NCBI GenBank assembly: GCA_963933975.1 | Contig: CAWVWE010000017.1 | Location: 1-41,346 of the forward strand | DNA from: UBA10364 sp905182675 | Lineage (GTDB): Bacteria > Bacteroidota > Bacteroidia > Flavobacteriales > Schleiferiaceae | Direction: 5' to 3' | DNA: 41,346 nucleotides | In this document: positions 35,065 to 41,346 of the stretch, piece after piece | Position numbering within the stretch: the first letter of the stretch is position 1 | Layout of the letters: every line of letters starts with the position of its first letter | Translations under genes and position numbers: made by a program | The notes under the pieces: model-generated | Database searches by the model: none | Told to the model about the DNA's origin: nothing | Seen by the model: the letters and a program-made list of their open reading frames with translations, nothing else

Positions 35065-35335
35065 AATACAGACACAAGTCGATAGGGTCAAAGACTCTAT
35101 TTACAATAAACAATTCTGAAATTTCCCATAGTATTGCGGCAGATATGGGAAATAGGGATTTTTTGTAGTCGCCCCAAATTACCCTGAAAAGTTGAATGCC
35201 AAAAAGTAACCAGCAGAGATCTACGCCATGATTTCGTAAAATTCCCTTGGAGAAGTAATGTAGAAGAACACCAACACAGAGAAGTGACAAAGCAATACCT
35301 AGTTGATCGTGCTTTTTCGCGACGAAGTTGATCAT
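34991..35335 (-). CDS. Small multi-helix membrane protein, unknown function
   Basis: I do not recognise a firm family. The 114-residue product has about four hydrophobic helices and a D-P-I-D-L-C-L-Y segment preceded by E-I-S-E-L-F that faintly recalls VanZ-like or DUF2238-type membrane proteins. Its ATG lies one base after the stop codon of the secreted-protein gene upstream, so the two are almost certainly transcribed together and perhaps translationally coupled. The frame can be read 12 codons further upstream, but this would overlap the preceding gene. Confidence 0.55.
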   Translation of the reverse strand: MINFVAKKHDQLGIALSLLCVGVLLHYFSKGILRNHGVDLCWLLFGIQLFRVIWGDYKKSLFPISAAILWEISELFIVNRVFDPIDLCLYLVAMVLAVWYARNPGYAIQEKQSL

Positions 35336-35336
35336 T

Positions 35337-35669
35337 TTACTCACTAAAAATTTGCACGTTTTGCACATCACAACTTATACCAGAAGCATGATCGTTTGTC
35401 TCTAAGTCAACATTAAAACTGGCAACTGTATCAAAGACAAAAATGATGGAAGAATCGGTAGCCAAGTCAGTTACTCCTGGAGGAAGTAAAAATGTTGTTG
35501 TAACACAATAGGTCCTAAAGTTCATTTCCACTTCGCAAGGTGCTACGCATCCGTTATTGCTCACTCCTAGACCAACGGAGGTGCACCCACAATCATCGAA
35601 CGATAGATCAGCTAGACCAACAAAAATCATGATACCCAATGCGAGTATGCTCAAAACAGCTTTTTTCAT
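35337..35669 (-). CDS. Small secreted cysteine-containing protein, unknown function
   Basis: A 110-residue product with a signal peptide (about 1-20) and then a cysteine-rich start (D-D-C-G-C, followed by N-N-G-C and A-P-C), with two further cysteines downstream. The rest alternates as beta strands. No known domain is recognised. The even number of cysteines fits disulfide bonding outside the cytoplasm. It is directly followed, after one base, by the small membrane-protein gene, and diverges from the AraC-type regulator gene 282 bases away. Confidence 0.6.
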   Translation of the reverse strand: MKKAVLSILALGIMIFVGLADLSFDDCGCTSVGLGVSNNGCVAPCEVEMNFRTYCVTTTFLLPPGVTDLATDSSIIFVFDTVASFNVDLETNDHASGISCDVQNVQIFSE

Positions 35670-35951
35670 ACCAATCCAGTTTTAGGATACTAATTTATAG
35701 CTTCTGTACGAGAGGCTTGGTGTCTAAAAAATGATTGAATCGAGATGGTGATCAAATCGCTGGGTTTTTAGAGTATCTGTAGATTAGTTTCAACTCTTTC
35801 ATCATAGATAAAAGTATACGGGATGTATATATTGTTCAATTATTGTTTGGATGGTCACAGATAAAAATACTGGCAAAAGGATAAAACATATAAACTAATA
35901 AAAATTATCCATTACTGAATGAATGCCTAATTTTACACCAAATAATTAACC

Positions 35952-37544
35952 ATGTTGAATTTCGTTTTCGGCGTTTTAGCTTTATTTCAACCTGCTTTAG
36001 TTCTTGAAGAAATTCATGATCAAGACATTTTTTACAATTTTATTTTTTATCAGAATGAATTGTACCTGGGCTCAAATAAAGGGATTTACAAAATAGACCA
36101 AATTGGTTCAACAGATATGACTCTCTACGATCAGTCGGTTATGGGTCGAATAAATTCTGATTTAACCCGATCTCGTAGCTTCAACCCTGATTTTATTGAG
36201 CGTCCTGTTCAATTACCAGAATTCTATTCTAACACTATAACAGATATAGCATATCAAGGAAATCGTTGTTACGTTATCACAAGGGGTAAGCTGTTAATCT
36301 ATCATAGTCCATTATATTCTTTCTCTCCTCACCGTAGCGTACGATCAATTTCAAATAACGGTTTGGGTACCTATCGTGGGGTATATATTAACGGCGAGAA
36401 GCTAAATAAAATCTCTTACACTGATGGGCAAATAAGGGAGTTTGGGGATCTTACAATGGTTTGCTACAATGGCCTTTTAAAATATAAAGACAATGAAGAA
36501 GTTGTCATTTATGATAATGATAATTCCATTTTAGCAGATGCGAAGTATGGACATATCAGAGATATTTTCTCTATCGGCAACTCAAAATATTTGCTTATTT
36601 CAACTAAGGGGATTTATGCGTACGATGAACAATCAAGTGTTTTCGAACTGTTGTATGCCTGTGAAAAGAAAATCGTAGCGATAAAAAATAAGATAGATGA
36701 TCGAATTAAGGATAGAGGAAAATTTGATTTTATTGATAATGGAAGATACCTCTCATTAGATGTGCATGCTAAGGGCTTCGATGTTGTTGCAAATGCTATT
36801 GATGATAGAATAGTTGATGCCTTAGAATGTGAAAAAGATGGCAGATTTTTTTATGCAGTAACTGAAGATGCTAGATTTTTGAAATATATAAGATCATCAG
36901 ATGGTTTGGATTTAGTTAACCAGATAGGTCTTGATTCACCTGCACATACAATAATGGATTATGAAGACATAATATTTATTGCAGGTAACAGCGGATTGAG
37001 CGTTTATCACGGAATCAAAAACCAAATAGCTCGCGATATTATTATTGATGAGTTTAACAGCAGCGCAGTTTATAAGTCGTCCAGTGAAATTAGTTTCGGT
37101 GGTATCCACGGTGTTTATACGTTTAAAAACTTAAATCAACTCGATAAAGAATTAGTCTTCAAAGATTACGAAATCGATAATAATGGAAGTTTACTTTTAG
37201 GCGGTGTTGTTTCCTCACTCTTACTTTGTATTGGTTTCATCACTTTTCGATTTAGGAAAAAGACAATAGTATCCGATGAACAAATGATTGCAAGGATCAA
37301 GCGCTTTATCCGCAGCAATTTGTCCATTGTAACTTTAAAAATGTTAGAAGTAGAATTGAACTTAGACTACAACGAGCTCAATAGTTTAAGTAAAAGCTTT
37401 AGGCCTGCAAAGTATATAAAAGAGCGGCGAGGCGCTATCGCAAAAGAAATGCTACTAGCTAATGAGTCCATATCTGAAATTTCTAAAAAGACTGGTTATT
37501 CCGAGACTTATCTAGTCAAGAATAAATATAGGTTTATAAAATAA
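35952..37544 (+). CDS. Membrane-spanning AraC-type regulator with extracytoplasmic propeller-like sensor
   Basis: A 530-residue one-component regulator. The N-terminus (about 1-16) is a hydrophobic signal segment. Residues 17-405 consist of repeated short beta-strand motifs (for example L-Y-L-G-S-N-K-G-I-Y and Y-L-L-I-S-T-K-G-I-Y-A-Y), suggesting a beta-propeller sensor in the periplasm. One helix at about 412-432 crosses the membrane, followed by basic R-F-R-K-K. The C-terminal 85 residues match an AraC/XylS DNA-binding domain: a degenerate first helix-turn-helix (about 453-472), then I-S-E-I-S-K-K-T-G-Y-S-E-T-Y-L (about 506-520). This resembles hybrid two-component sensors but without kinase or receiver. 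It sits next to the exopolysaccharide export genes and probably controls them. Confidence 0.75.
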   Translation: MLNFVFGVLALFQPALVLEEIHDQDIFYNFIFYQNELYLGSNKGIYKIDQIGSTDMTLYDQSVMGRINSDLTRSRSFNPDFIERPVQLPEFYSNTITDIAYQGNRCYVITRGKLLIYHSPLYSFSPHRSVRSISNNGLGTYRGVYINGEKLNKISYTDGQIREFGDLTMVCYNGLLKYKDNEEVVIYDNDNSILADAKYGHIRDIFSIGNSKYLLISTKGIYAYDEQSSVFELLYACEKKIVAIKNKIDDRIKDRGKFDFIDNGRYLSLDVHAKGFDVVANAIDDRIVDALECEKDGRFFYAVTEDARFLKYIRSSDGLDLVNQIGLDSPAHTIMDYEDIIFIAGNSGLSVYHGIKNQIARDIIIDEFNSSAVYKSSSEISFGGIHGVYTFKNLNQLDKELVFKDYEIDNNGSLLLGGVVSSLLLCIGFITFRFRKKTIVSDEQMIARIKRFIRSNLSIVTLKMLEVELNLDYNELNSLSKSFRPAKYIKERRGAIAKEMLLANESISEISKKTGYSETYLVKNKYRFIK

Positions 37545-37760
37545 ATTTGGGTTTTATCTAATCGAGGTTCGGATCAAGTCCACTAATAAGAATAGGTTAC
37601 GTTGTCCTTTCGAGGTATCAAAAGTGTCATATAAAAGTGCTTTAGTCACACTAAAGTTAATATTGGTCGAACCTGTAAGTTAGGAGGTCATCACCTTGCC
37701 TAAACTTCTAAAATCTGTTTATCCGAGTTATGTCGATTACTAATAATCGAACCACATATT

Positions 37761-37817
37761 CCAATAGATAAGACAATAACACCTCGCGTTATGTTTGCTT
37801 AACGCATTATCTATTGG
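37761..37817. repeat. Interrupted inverted repeat with alternative inner hairpins
   Basis: CCAATAGATAA (37761-37771) and TTATCTATTGG (37807-37817) are perfect complements. Inside, GCGTTA (37786-37791) pairs with TAACGC (37800-37805); alternatively ATAAC (37776-37780) pairs with GTTAT (37788-37792). The two inner stems share bases 37788-37791, so only one can form at a time. Confidence 0.65.
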
Positions 37818-37850
37818 TGCTAATGAATGACTATAGGTGCTCATGAATGA
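37811..37850 (+). repeat. Tandem 20-bp direct repeat, two copies
   Basis: Two abutting 20-base units, 37811-37830 and 37831-37850, identical at 18 of 20 positions (consensus CTATnGGTGCTnATGAATGA). The period equals about two helical turns, the spacing expected when an AraC-type protein binds two half-sites on one DNA face. The first copy shares its start with the right arm of the inverted repeat. Confidence 0.8.
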
Positions 37851-37945
37851 AGATAAAAATTCTCTGAAAAGGACCTTTTTTAAGCAAAAAAAACATTTAT
37901 CACCGAGATATGTAAAAGGTAATTATGCCGTTGAAATAAATATCC

Positions 37946-38695
37946 ATGTTAAACGCAAAGCTTTTTCTTGTTTTAGCAATATCGTCGTTGATGGTTAGTT
38001 GCCATAACAATAAGGTCCTTTTCAAAACGGTTCCTGAAAACCTGAACGTTGAAATACCTGAGGCAGTTATTCAGATAGGTGACATATTAGATATAAATAT
38101 TACGTCTTTAAATAGTCAGAGCACTTCTATTTTTTCTCCAACGTCTTTGGGTAAAATAGGAACGATTAGAAATTTAGAAGCTAGAAAGTTAGATGGTTAT
38201 GTAGTTGATCAATCCGGATATATAGATATTCCAATTATAGGGAGGTTACATGTTTCCGCAATGTCATGCTCTTTATTGGCTGATTCAATAAAAACAAAGT
38301 CTAAAGAGTATGTTCTTAACCCTAATGTTAGGATTAAGGTTTTAAATTTTCGCGTCTCAGTCTTGGGTGAAGTGAATTCTCCTGGATCCTATGACGTCAT
38401 AAATCAAAAAATTTCCTTGCTTGAATTAATTAGTAAAGCTGGAGGCCTAAGTAAAGCTGCGGATGCATCTAGGGTAATGATATTAAGAGACTTTAACGAA
38501 AAAGTGGAAACACGATACATAGATTTAACCACATTAGAATTCATCAATTCAGATTTTTACTATTTAAGACAAAATGATGAGATCTATGTGCTTCCCGATA
38601 GACTTTCGCAAATTCTTGATTATGGCGCGTTTAGGTATATGGGCTGGGGTTTCACGGCTTCAATATTAGCAATATTAAATTATATTAATAGCTAA
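37946..38695 (+). CDS. Wza-like polysaccharide export lipoprotein
   Basis: A 249-residue outer-membrane exporter. A lipoprotein signal with lipobox ending S-C is at residues 1-19 (Cys19). A poly-export domain lies at about 40-128, with G-D-I-L-D-I-N-I and V-D-Q-S-G-Y-I-D-I-P-I-I-G-R-L. An SLBB domain follows (about 133-205; V-L-G-E-V-N-S-P-G-S-Y), and a C-terminal helix (about 226-246) that could span the outer membrane. It should form the channel for a capsule or exopolysaccharide. The co-polymerase gene starts at the last base of its stop codon (one-base overlap). Confidence 0.9.
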   Translation: MLNAKLFLVLAISSLMVSCHNNKVLFKTVPENLNVEIPEAVIQIGDILDINITSLNSQSTSIFSPTSLGKIGTIRNLEARKLDGYVVDQSGYIDIPIIGRLHVSAMSCSLLADSIKTKSKEYVLNPNVRIKVLNFRVSVLGEVNSPGSYDVINQKISLLELISKAGGLSKAADASRVMILRDFNEKVETRYIDLTTLEFINSDFYYLRQNDEIYVLPDRLSQILDYGAFRYMGWGFTASILAILNYINS

Positions 38696-40983
38696 TGGAT
38701 CGCAATAATCAATATGATTCGGGTGAAGAGCTCAATCTTCAACAACTACTTTGGGCAGTGTTATCTTACCGTTGGCTCATTATATCGTCGTGTATACTAT
38801 TCACTCTAATTGGAATGCTTTATAGTTACTATACGCCAAACACTTATACGACAAACGCAACATTATTATTAAGAGAAGATCAGTCGACAGCCTCAAACTT
38901 CATTAACGAGAATGATGTTCAATTCCTGTTCAATAACAAAAGAGAAGGTGACGACAACATCTCCATTTTTACGTCGACAATCGTGTTAAATGATGTAGTA
39001 GAAAAACTAGGGTTGGAATACGAGTATTATAAGATGCATACACTTAAGCAGGATGAGAAGCTTGTAAAAAACACATTACCATTTGAATTCCGATTTAAAG
39101 ATGACGTGGTAAATCAAACCTGCGTGTTGCGATATGCGAAGAATCTAGTCTTTATTGAAATAGACAATAAGCTGTATTCATTTCCAAATGGACAAAGCAA
39201 ATTTGACAATTCCGTATTTTTCTACCAGAAACGTTCTTCGAATTACGCGGGTGAGGAAAGTTTTTTTATTAAGAAGTATACTGCGAGTGAAGCCGTTCTG
39301 CAGTTAAAATCAAACTATGCTGTCAATCAATTGAATGAATCAAATTCATATGAAATTTCATTCTCTGGACCCAACAAAGAGTTGAATTCGCATATTTTGA
39401 AAGGTATAGTGACTGGAATTCAGCAAAATAATATTGTTGAAAAGCAAATGATATACCAAATGGCGATAGATTATATAGATGTGAGAATTCTAGAGCTTAG
39501 TCGAAAAATAGATTCTTCGAATCATGTGATTTCTAATTACAAGGTTGCTAATAATGTTTATATACCTGTAAGTCAAACAAGTGCATTATTGACAAATCTG
39601 GATGAGTTTGAAAGAAAAATATTCATTAATTCACTGCAGAGCGAACTTTCTACTAAGTTATTATATGATTTGGAGCAGCAAAAATCTTTCGACTTGTTAC
39701 CTAATGATTTAGGAATAGAAAATGTAAACATCAACCAGATGGTTTTTGAATTCAATAAGATCATTTTAGAAAAAAACAATTTGATTGATGCCACCGAGAA
39801 AAATCCACTTGTAGTTCAGTTGCGGAAGCAGCTAATAGATCTAAGATCGAATATTTTAAACAGTATACGTATTTATCAAAGTAAGTTGGAAACGAAACTT
39901 ACCAGATACAATGAATACAAGAATACAAATAGTTCATTAGCAGGTACCATTCCTTTAAGAGAAGCTGAATTAGGTAATTTGGAGCGAGACATGGAATTGA
40001 TGCATAATCTATATTCTTACCTTTCTCAAAAAAGAGTTGAAGCCGCTATCAGTCTATCCGCATTAGAAACGAATATTAAATTAATTAATGAAGTTGACTA
40101 TCAATTCGTTTTAACCTCAAATAAGTCGACATGGGCTATCTTTTCGATGTTAGGATTGATTTTCCCCGTAGGATTTAGTCTGAGCGTGTTTTTCATTCGA
40201 ACGTTTTATGTTGACTTGGAGTATTTGAGAGAGAGACTTGATAGTATTGAATTTCTGGGTTTACTCAAGTACTCAAAGGATAAATCTCCTCTGAAGGGCG
40301 GTTCTTCGGAAGAGGAACTTTTAAATAGAGTGTATCATAATATAAAAATATTACATCCGGAATCAGAAAGCGGTAATGTAATCATGATAACATCATGCAT
40401 AAAAAATGAGGGGAAGACATTTACAGCTTTTATTCTTGCGAAATTTCTAAGTAGTATTGATAAAAAAGTTGTTTTATTAGGTCTTGATCAATGGAATCCA
40501 GACTTGTACAAGCACTTAAGTGTTGAAAATAAAAAAGGTGGATTGCAAAAGGTCCTTCTTGACGGTAAGAACAGTATCCATCAATCCTATGAGAAGTATA
40601 AAACCTCTAAGGACAATTTTGATGTGCTTCTTTCTCGAGTAAACACGGCTAAAGTGAATGATTTAAGTGATTCTATAAAGTTTGATGAGTTAATCACTTA
40701 CTTGAAAGAAAGGTACGATTACATAATTTTCGACACTGCACCGGTATTACTCAAAGTCGATTCTCTGAGACTTATAGGAAAAACGGATTTCGTTCTTAAT
40801 GTTTTCAGGAAAAATTTCTCCCCGAAAAAGTCTGTTGAAGATGTAATGGCTTATAAGAAAAAATATAATCCCAAAGCAATGGGATACGTATTAATTGATG
40901 ACTCTAAACGCGATAAGCTTCTAGATAAATACGCTTACAACTATGGCTATGGCTATGGCTATGGCTATGGCTATGGAGCGTAA
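38695..40983 (+). CDS. Wzc-like polysaccharide co-polymerase with BY-kinase domain
   Basis: A 762-residue inner-membrane protein: Wzz-type region between helices at about 28-48 and 482-504, with coiled-coil stretches and a GNVR-type block (about 415-465), then a cytoplasmic bacterial tyrosine kinase domain (about 545-735). The kinase has Walker A N-E-G-K-T (571-575) and Walker B I-I-F-D-T-A-P (677-683). Walker A', normally D-x-D-x-R, reads G-L-D-Q-W (596-600), so the first acidic residue and the arginine are missing. The C-terminus is a tyrosine tail with six Y-G pairs (750-761) for autophosphorylation. It would control chain length and export with the Wza-like protein. Glycosyltransferases are not in view. 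Confidence 0.88.
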   Translation: MDRNNQYDSGEELNLQQLLWAVLSYRWLIISSCILFTLIGMLYSYYTPNTYTTNATLLLREDQSTASNFINENDVQFLFNNKREGDDNISIFTSTIVLNDVVEKLGLEYEYYKMHTLKQDEKLVKNTLPFEFRFKDDVVNQTCVLRYAKNLVFIEIDNKLYSFPNGQSKFDNSVFFYQKRSSNYAGEESFFIKKYTASEAVLQLKSNYAVNQLNESNSYEISFSGPNKELNSHILKGIVTGIQQNNIVEKQMIYQMAIDYIDVRILELSRKIDSSNHVISNYKVANNVYIPVSQTSALLTNLDEFERKIFINSLQSELSTKLLYDLEQQKSFDLLPNDLGIENVNINQMVFEFNKIILEKNNLIDATEKNPLVVQLRKQLIDLRSNILNSIRIYQSKLETKLTRYNEYKNTNSSLAGTIPLREAELGNLERDMELMHNLYSYLSQKRVEAAISLSALETNIKLINEVDYQFVLTSNKSTWAIFSMLGLIFPVGFSLSVFFIRTFYVDLEYLRERLDSIEFLGLLKYSKDKSPLKGGSSEEELLNRVYHNIKILHPESESGNVIMITSCIKNEGKTFTAFILAKFLSSIDKKVVLLGLDQWNPDLYKHLSVENKKGGLQKVLLDGKNSIHQSYEKYKTSKDNFDVLLSRVNTAKVNDLSDSIKFDELITYLKERYDYIIFDTAPVLLKVDSLRLIGKTDFVLNVFRKNFSPKKSVEDVMAYKKKYNPKAMGYVLIDDSKRDKLLDKYAYNYGYGYGYGYGYGA
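40941..40976 (+). repeat. Hexanucleotide tandem repeat (CTATGG)6
   Basis: Six perfect copies of CTATGG inside the 3' end of the wzc-like gene, coding for the Tyr-Gly repeats of the tail. Because the unit is six bases, gain or loss of copies changes the number of tyrosines without shifting the frame. Confidence 0.95.
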
Positions 40984-41346
40984 TAAATTTACTTTAACGA
41001 GTGCTTAATAAATAGAATGTTAGTGCCAAACCAATATCACTAGCTATCAAGAAGGACCAGGGTAGCTATTTACGTTACCCTGATCCTTTATTTTCTTTGA
41101 ACAGCTTATAAGAAATCTTGCTTTACAGGTCGTGCAAGGACGTTGATGCTTGAGCAGCCTTATGTTACGGCAAGGACCTATACAGGCTATCTATAGCCAG
41201 CGTAAGCTTTATTTTAGAGGTTTGTCAATAGGAAGTAGACTACTTTGAAGACACTCTTTCGGTCTATCTATATAAGCGGCAATACCGACTCCAAATAATT
41301 GTACTACAATTTAATCACGAGTTTTCTCAGTACGGCTTCCGGATTT
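40984..41346. other. Gene-free right edge
   Basis: I find no supported gene in these 363 bases. Besides the terminator at 41052-41100 nothing stands out. The sequence is AT-rich, and the next gene presumably begins beyond the window. Confidence 0.5.
41052..41100 (+). terminator. Intrinsic terminator after the wza-wzc pair
   Basis: A 15-bp stem with one C-A mismatch and one G-U pair (41052-41066 with 41074-41088), a seven-base loop and a T-rich tail. It suggests the two export genes form a short bicistronic transcript. Confidence 0.75.

Larger units (their letters stand above)
37545..37945. promoter_or_regulatory. Complex control region before the exopolysaccharide export genes
   Basis: A 401-base gene-free stretch full of symmetry. 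From left to right: CTTTAG/CTAAAG inverted repeat (37640-37645 with 37651-37656), a nine-pair bulged palindrome (TTAGG at 37680-37684 and AGGT at 37685-37688 with ACCT at 37693-37696 and CCTAA at 37699-37703), the interrupted inverted repeat 37761-37817, and the tandem 20-bp repeat 37811-37850. TATGTTTG (TAnnTTTG) at 37790-37797 may be the -7 element. If so, the direct repeats would be in the start of the transcript. Confidence 0.6.

Noticed and set aside
37867..37880. AAAAGG/CCTTTT palindrome near the wza start
   Set aside because: The loop is too small and the location, just before wza, does not fit a terminator; probably chance in AT-rich DNA.
1..41346. CRISPR arrays, insertion sequences, prophage, integrase
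   Set aside because: No spaced repeat series, transposase, integrase or phage structural gene was seen; the only tandem repeats are the short ones listed.

Overview
The window looks like chromosomal DNA from a Bacteroidota bacterium, most likely a (marine) member of the Flavobacteriales. Several signals support this: type IX secretion (T9SS) C-terminal domains of both type A and type B, the gene order rplM-rpsI-rpsB-tsf-pyrH-frr, short-chain threonine dehydrogenase, an Nfu protein with an N-terminal extension, and repeated upstream elements matching the Bacteroidota sigma consensus TAnnTTTG with few Shine-Dalgarno sites. I see no IS elements, prophage or CRISPR arrays.

Layout. 0.2-9.1 kb: a mostly envelope/secretion zone with a CrtA-like oxygenase, a zinc-ribbon methyltransferase, a secreted PHB-depolymerase-type esterase, a small beta-barrel-like protein, a 1048-residue sortilin-like BNR-repeat protein and a T9SS-secreted M43 metalloprotease. 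9.2-13.3 kb: ribosomal proteins L13, S9 and S2, elongation factor Ts, UMP kinase and ribosome recycling factor, separated by clear intrinsic terminators. 13.5-19.7 kb: glucose-6-phosphate isomerase, a front-end-type fatty-acid desaturase, Nfu, a gamma-carbonic-anhydrase-like protein, threonine dehydrogenase and the tRNA hydroxylase TrhO. 19.8-25.6 kb: a tightly packed set pccB-tatD-ansA, then an energiser operon (TolQ/ExbB-like, a small membrane protein, two ExbD proteins). 25.7-33 kb: CPBP protease, DusB, a LolC/E-like permease, RbfA, an MsbA-like ABC exporter, methylmalonyl-CoA epimerase, a HAD phosphatase and a T9SS type B secreted protein. PccB and the epimerase catalyse two linked steps of propionyl-CoA metabolism.

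A tRNA gene with anticodon CAU (probably Ile2) at 33.5 kb marks a change of character. To its right the DNA is visibly AT-richer and the genes are accessory: an AlkB-type alkane hydroxylase, a possible gene remnant, a coupled pair of small secreted and membrane proteins, a membrane-spanning AraC-type regulator, and a Wza-like lipoprotein followed by a Wzc-like co-polymerase/tyrosine kinase for exopolysaccharide export.

The most interesting part is the junction between the AraC-type transmembrane regulator and the exopolysaccharide export genes (37.5-37.95 kb). It carries an exact-length 20-bp tandem direct repeat, an 11-bp interrupted inverted repeat, and two overlapping, mutually exclusive small hairpins around a TAnnTTTG element. 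I read this as a dedicated control region for the export genes (inference). The Wzc-like protein itself is odd: its Walker A' motif lacks the first acidic residue and the arginine, and its tyrosine tail is encoded by six perfect copies of a hexanucleotide.
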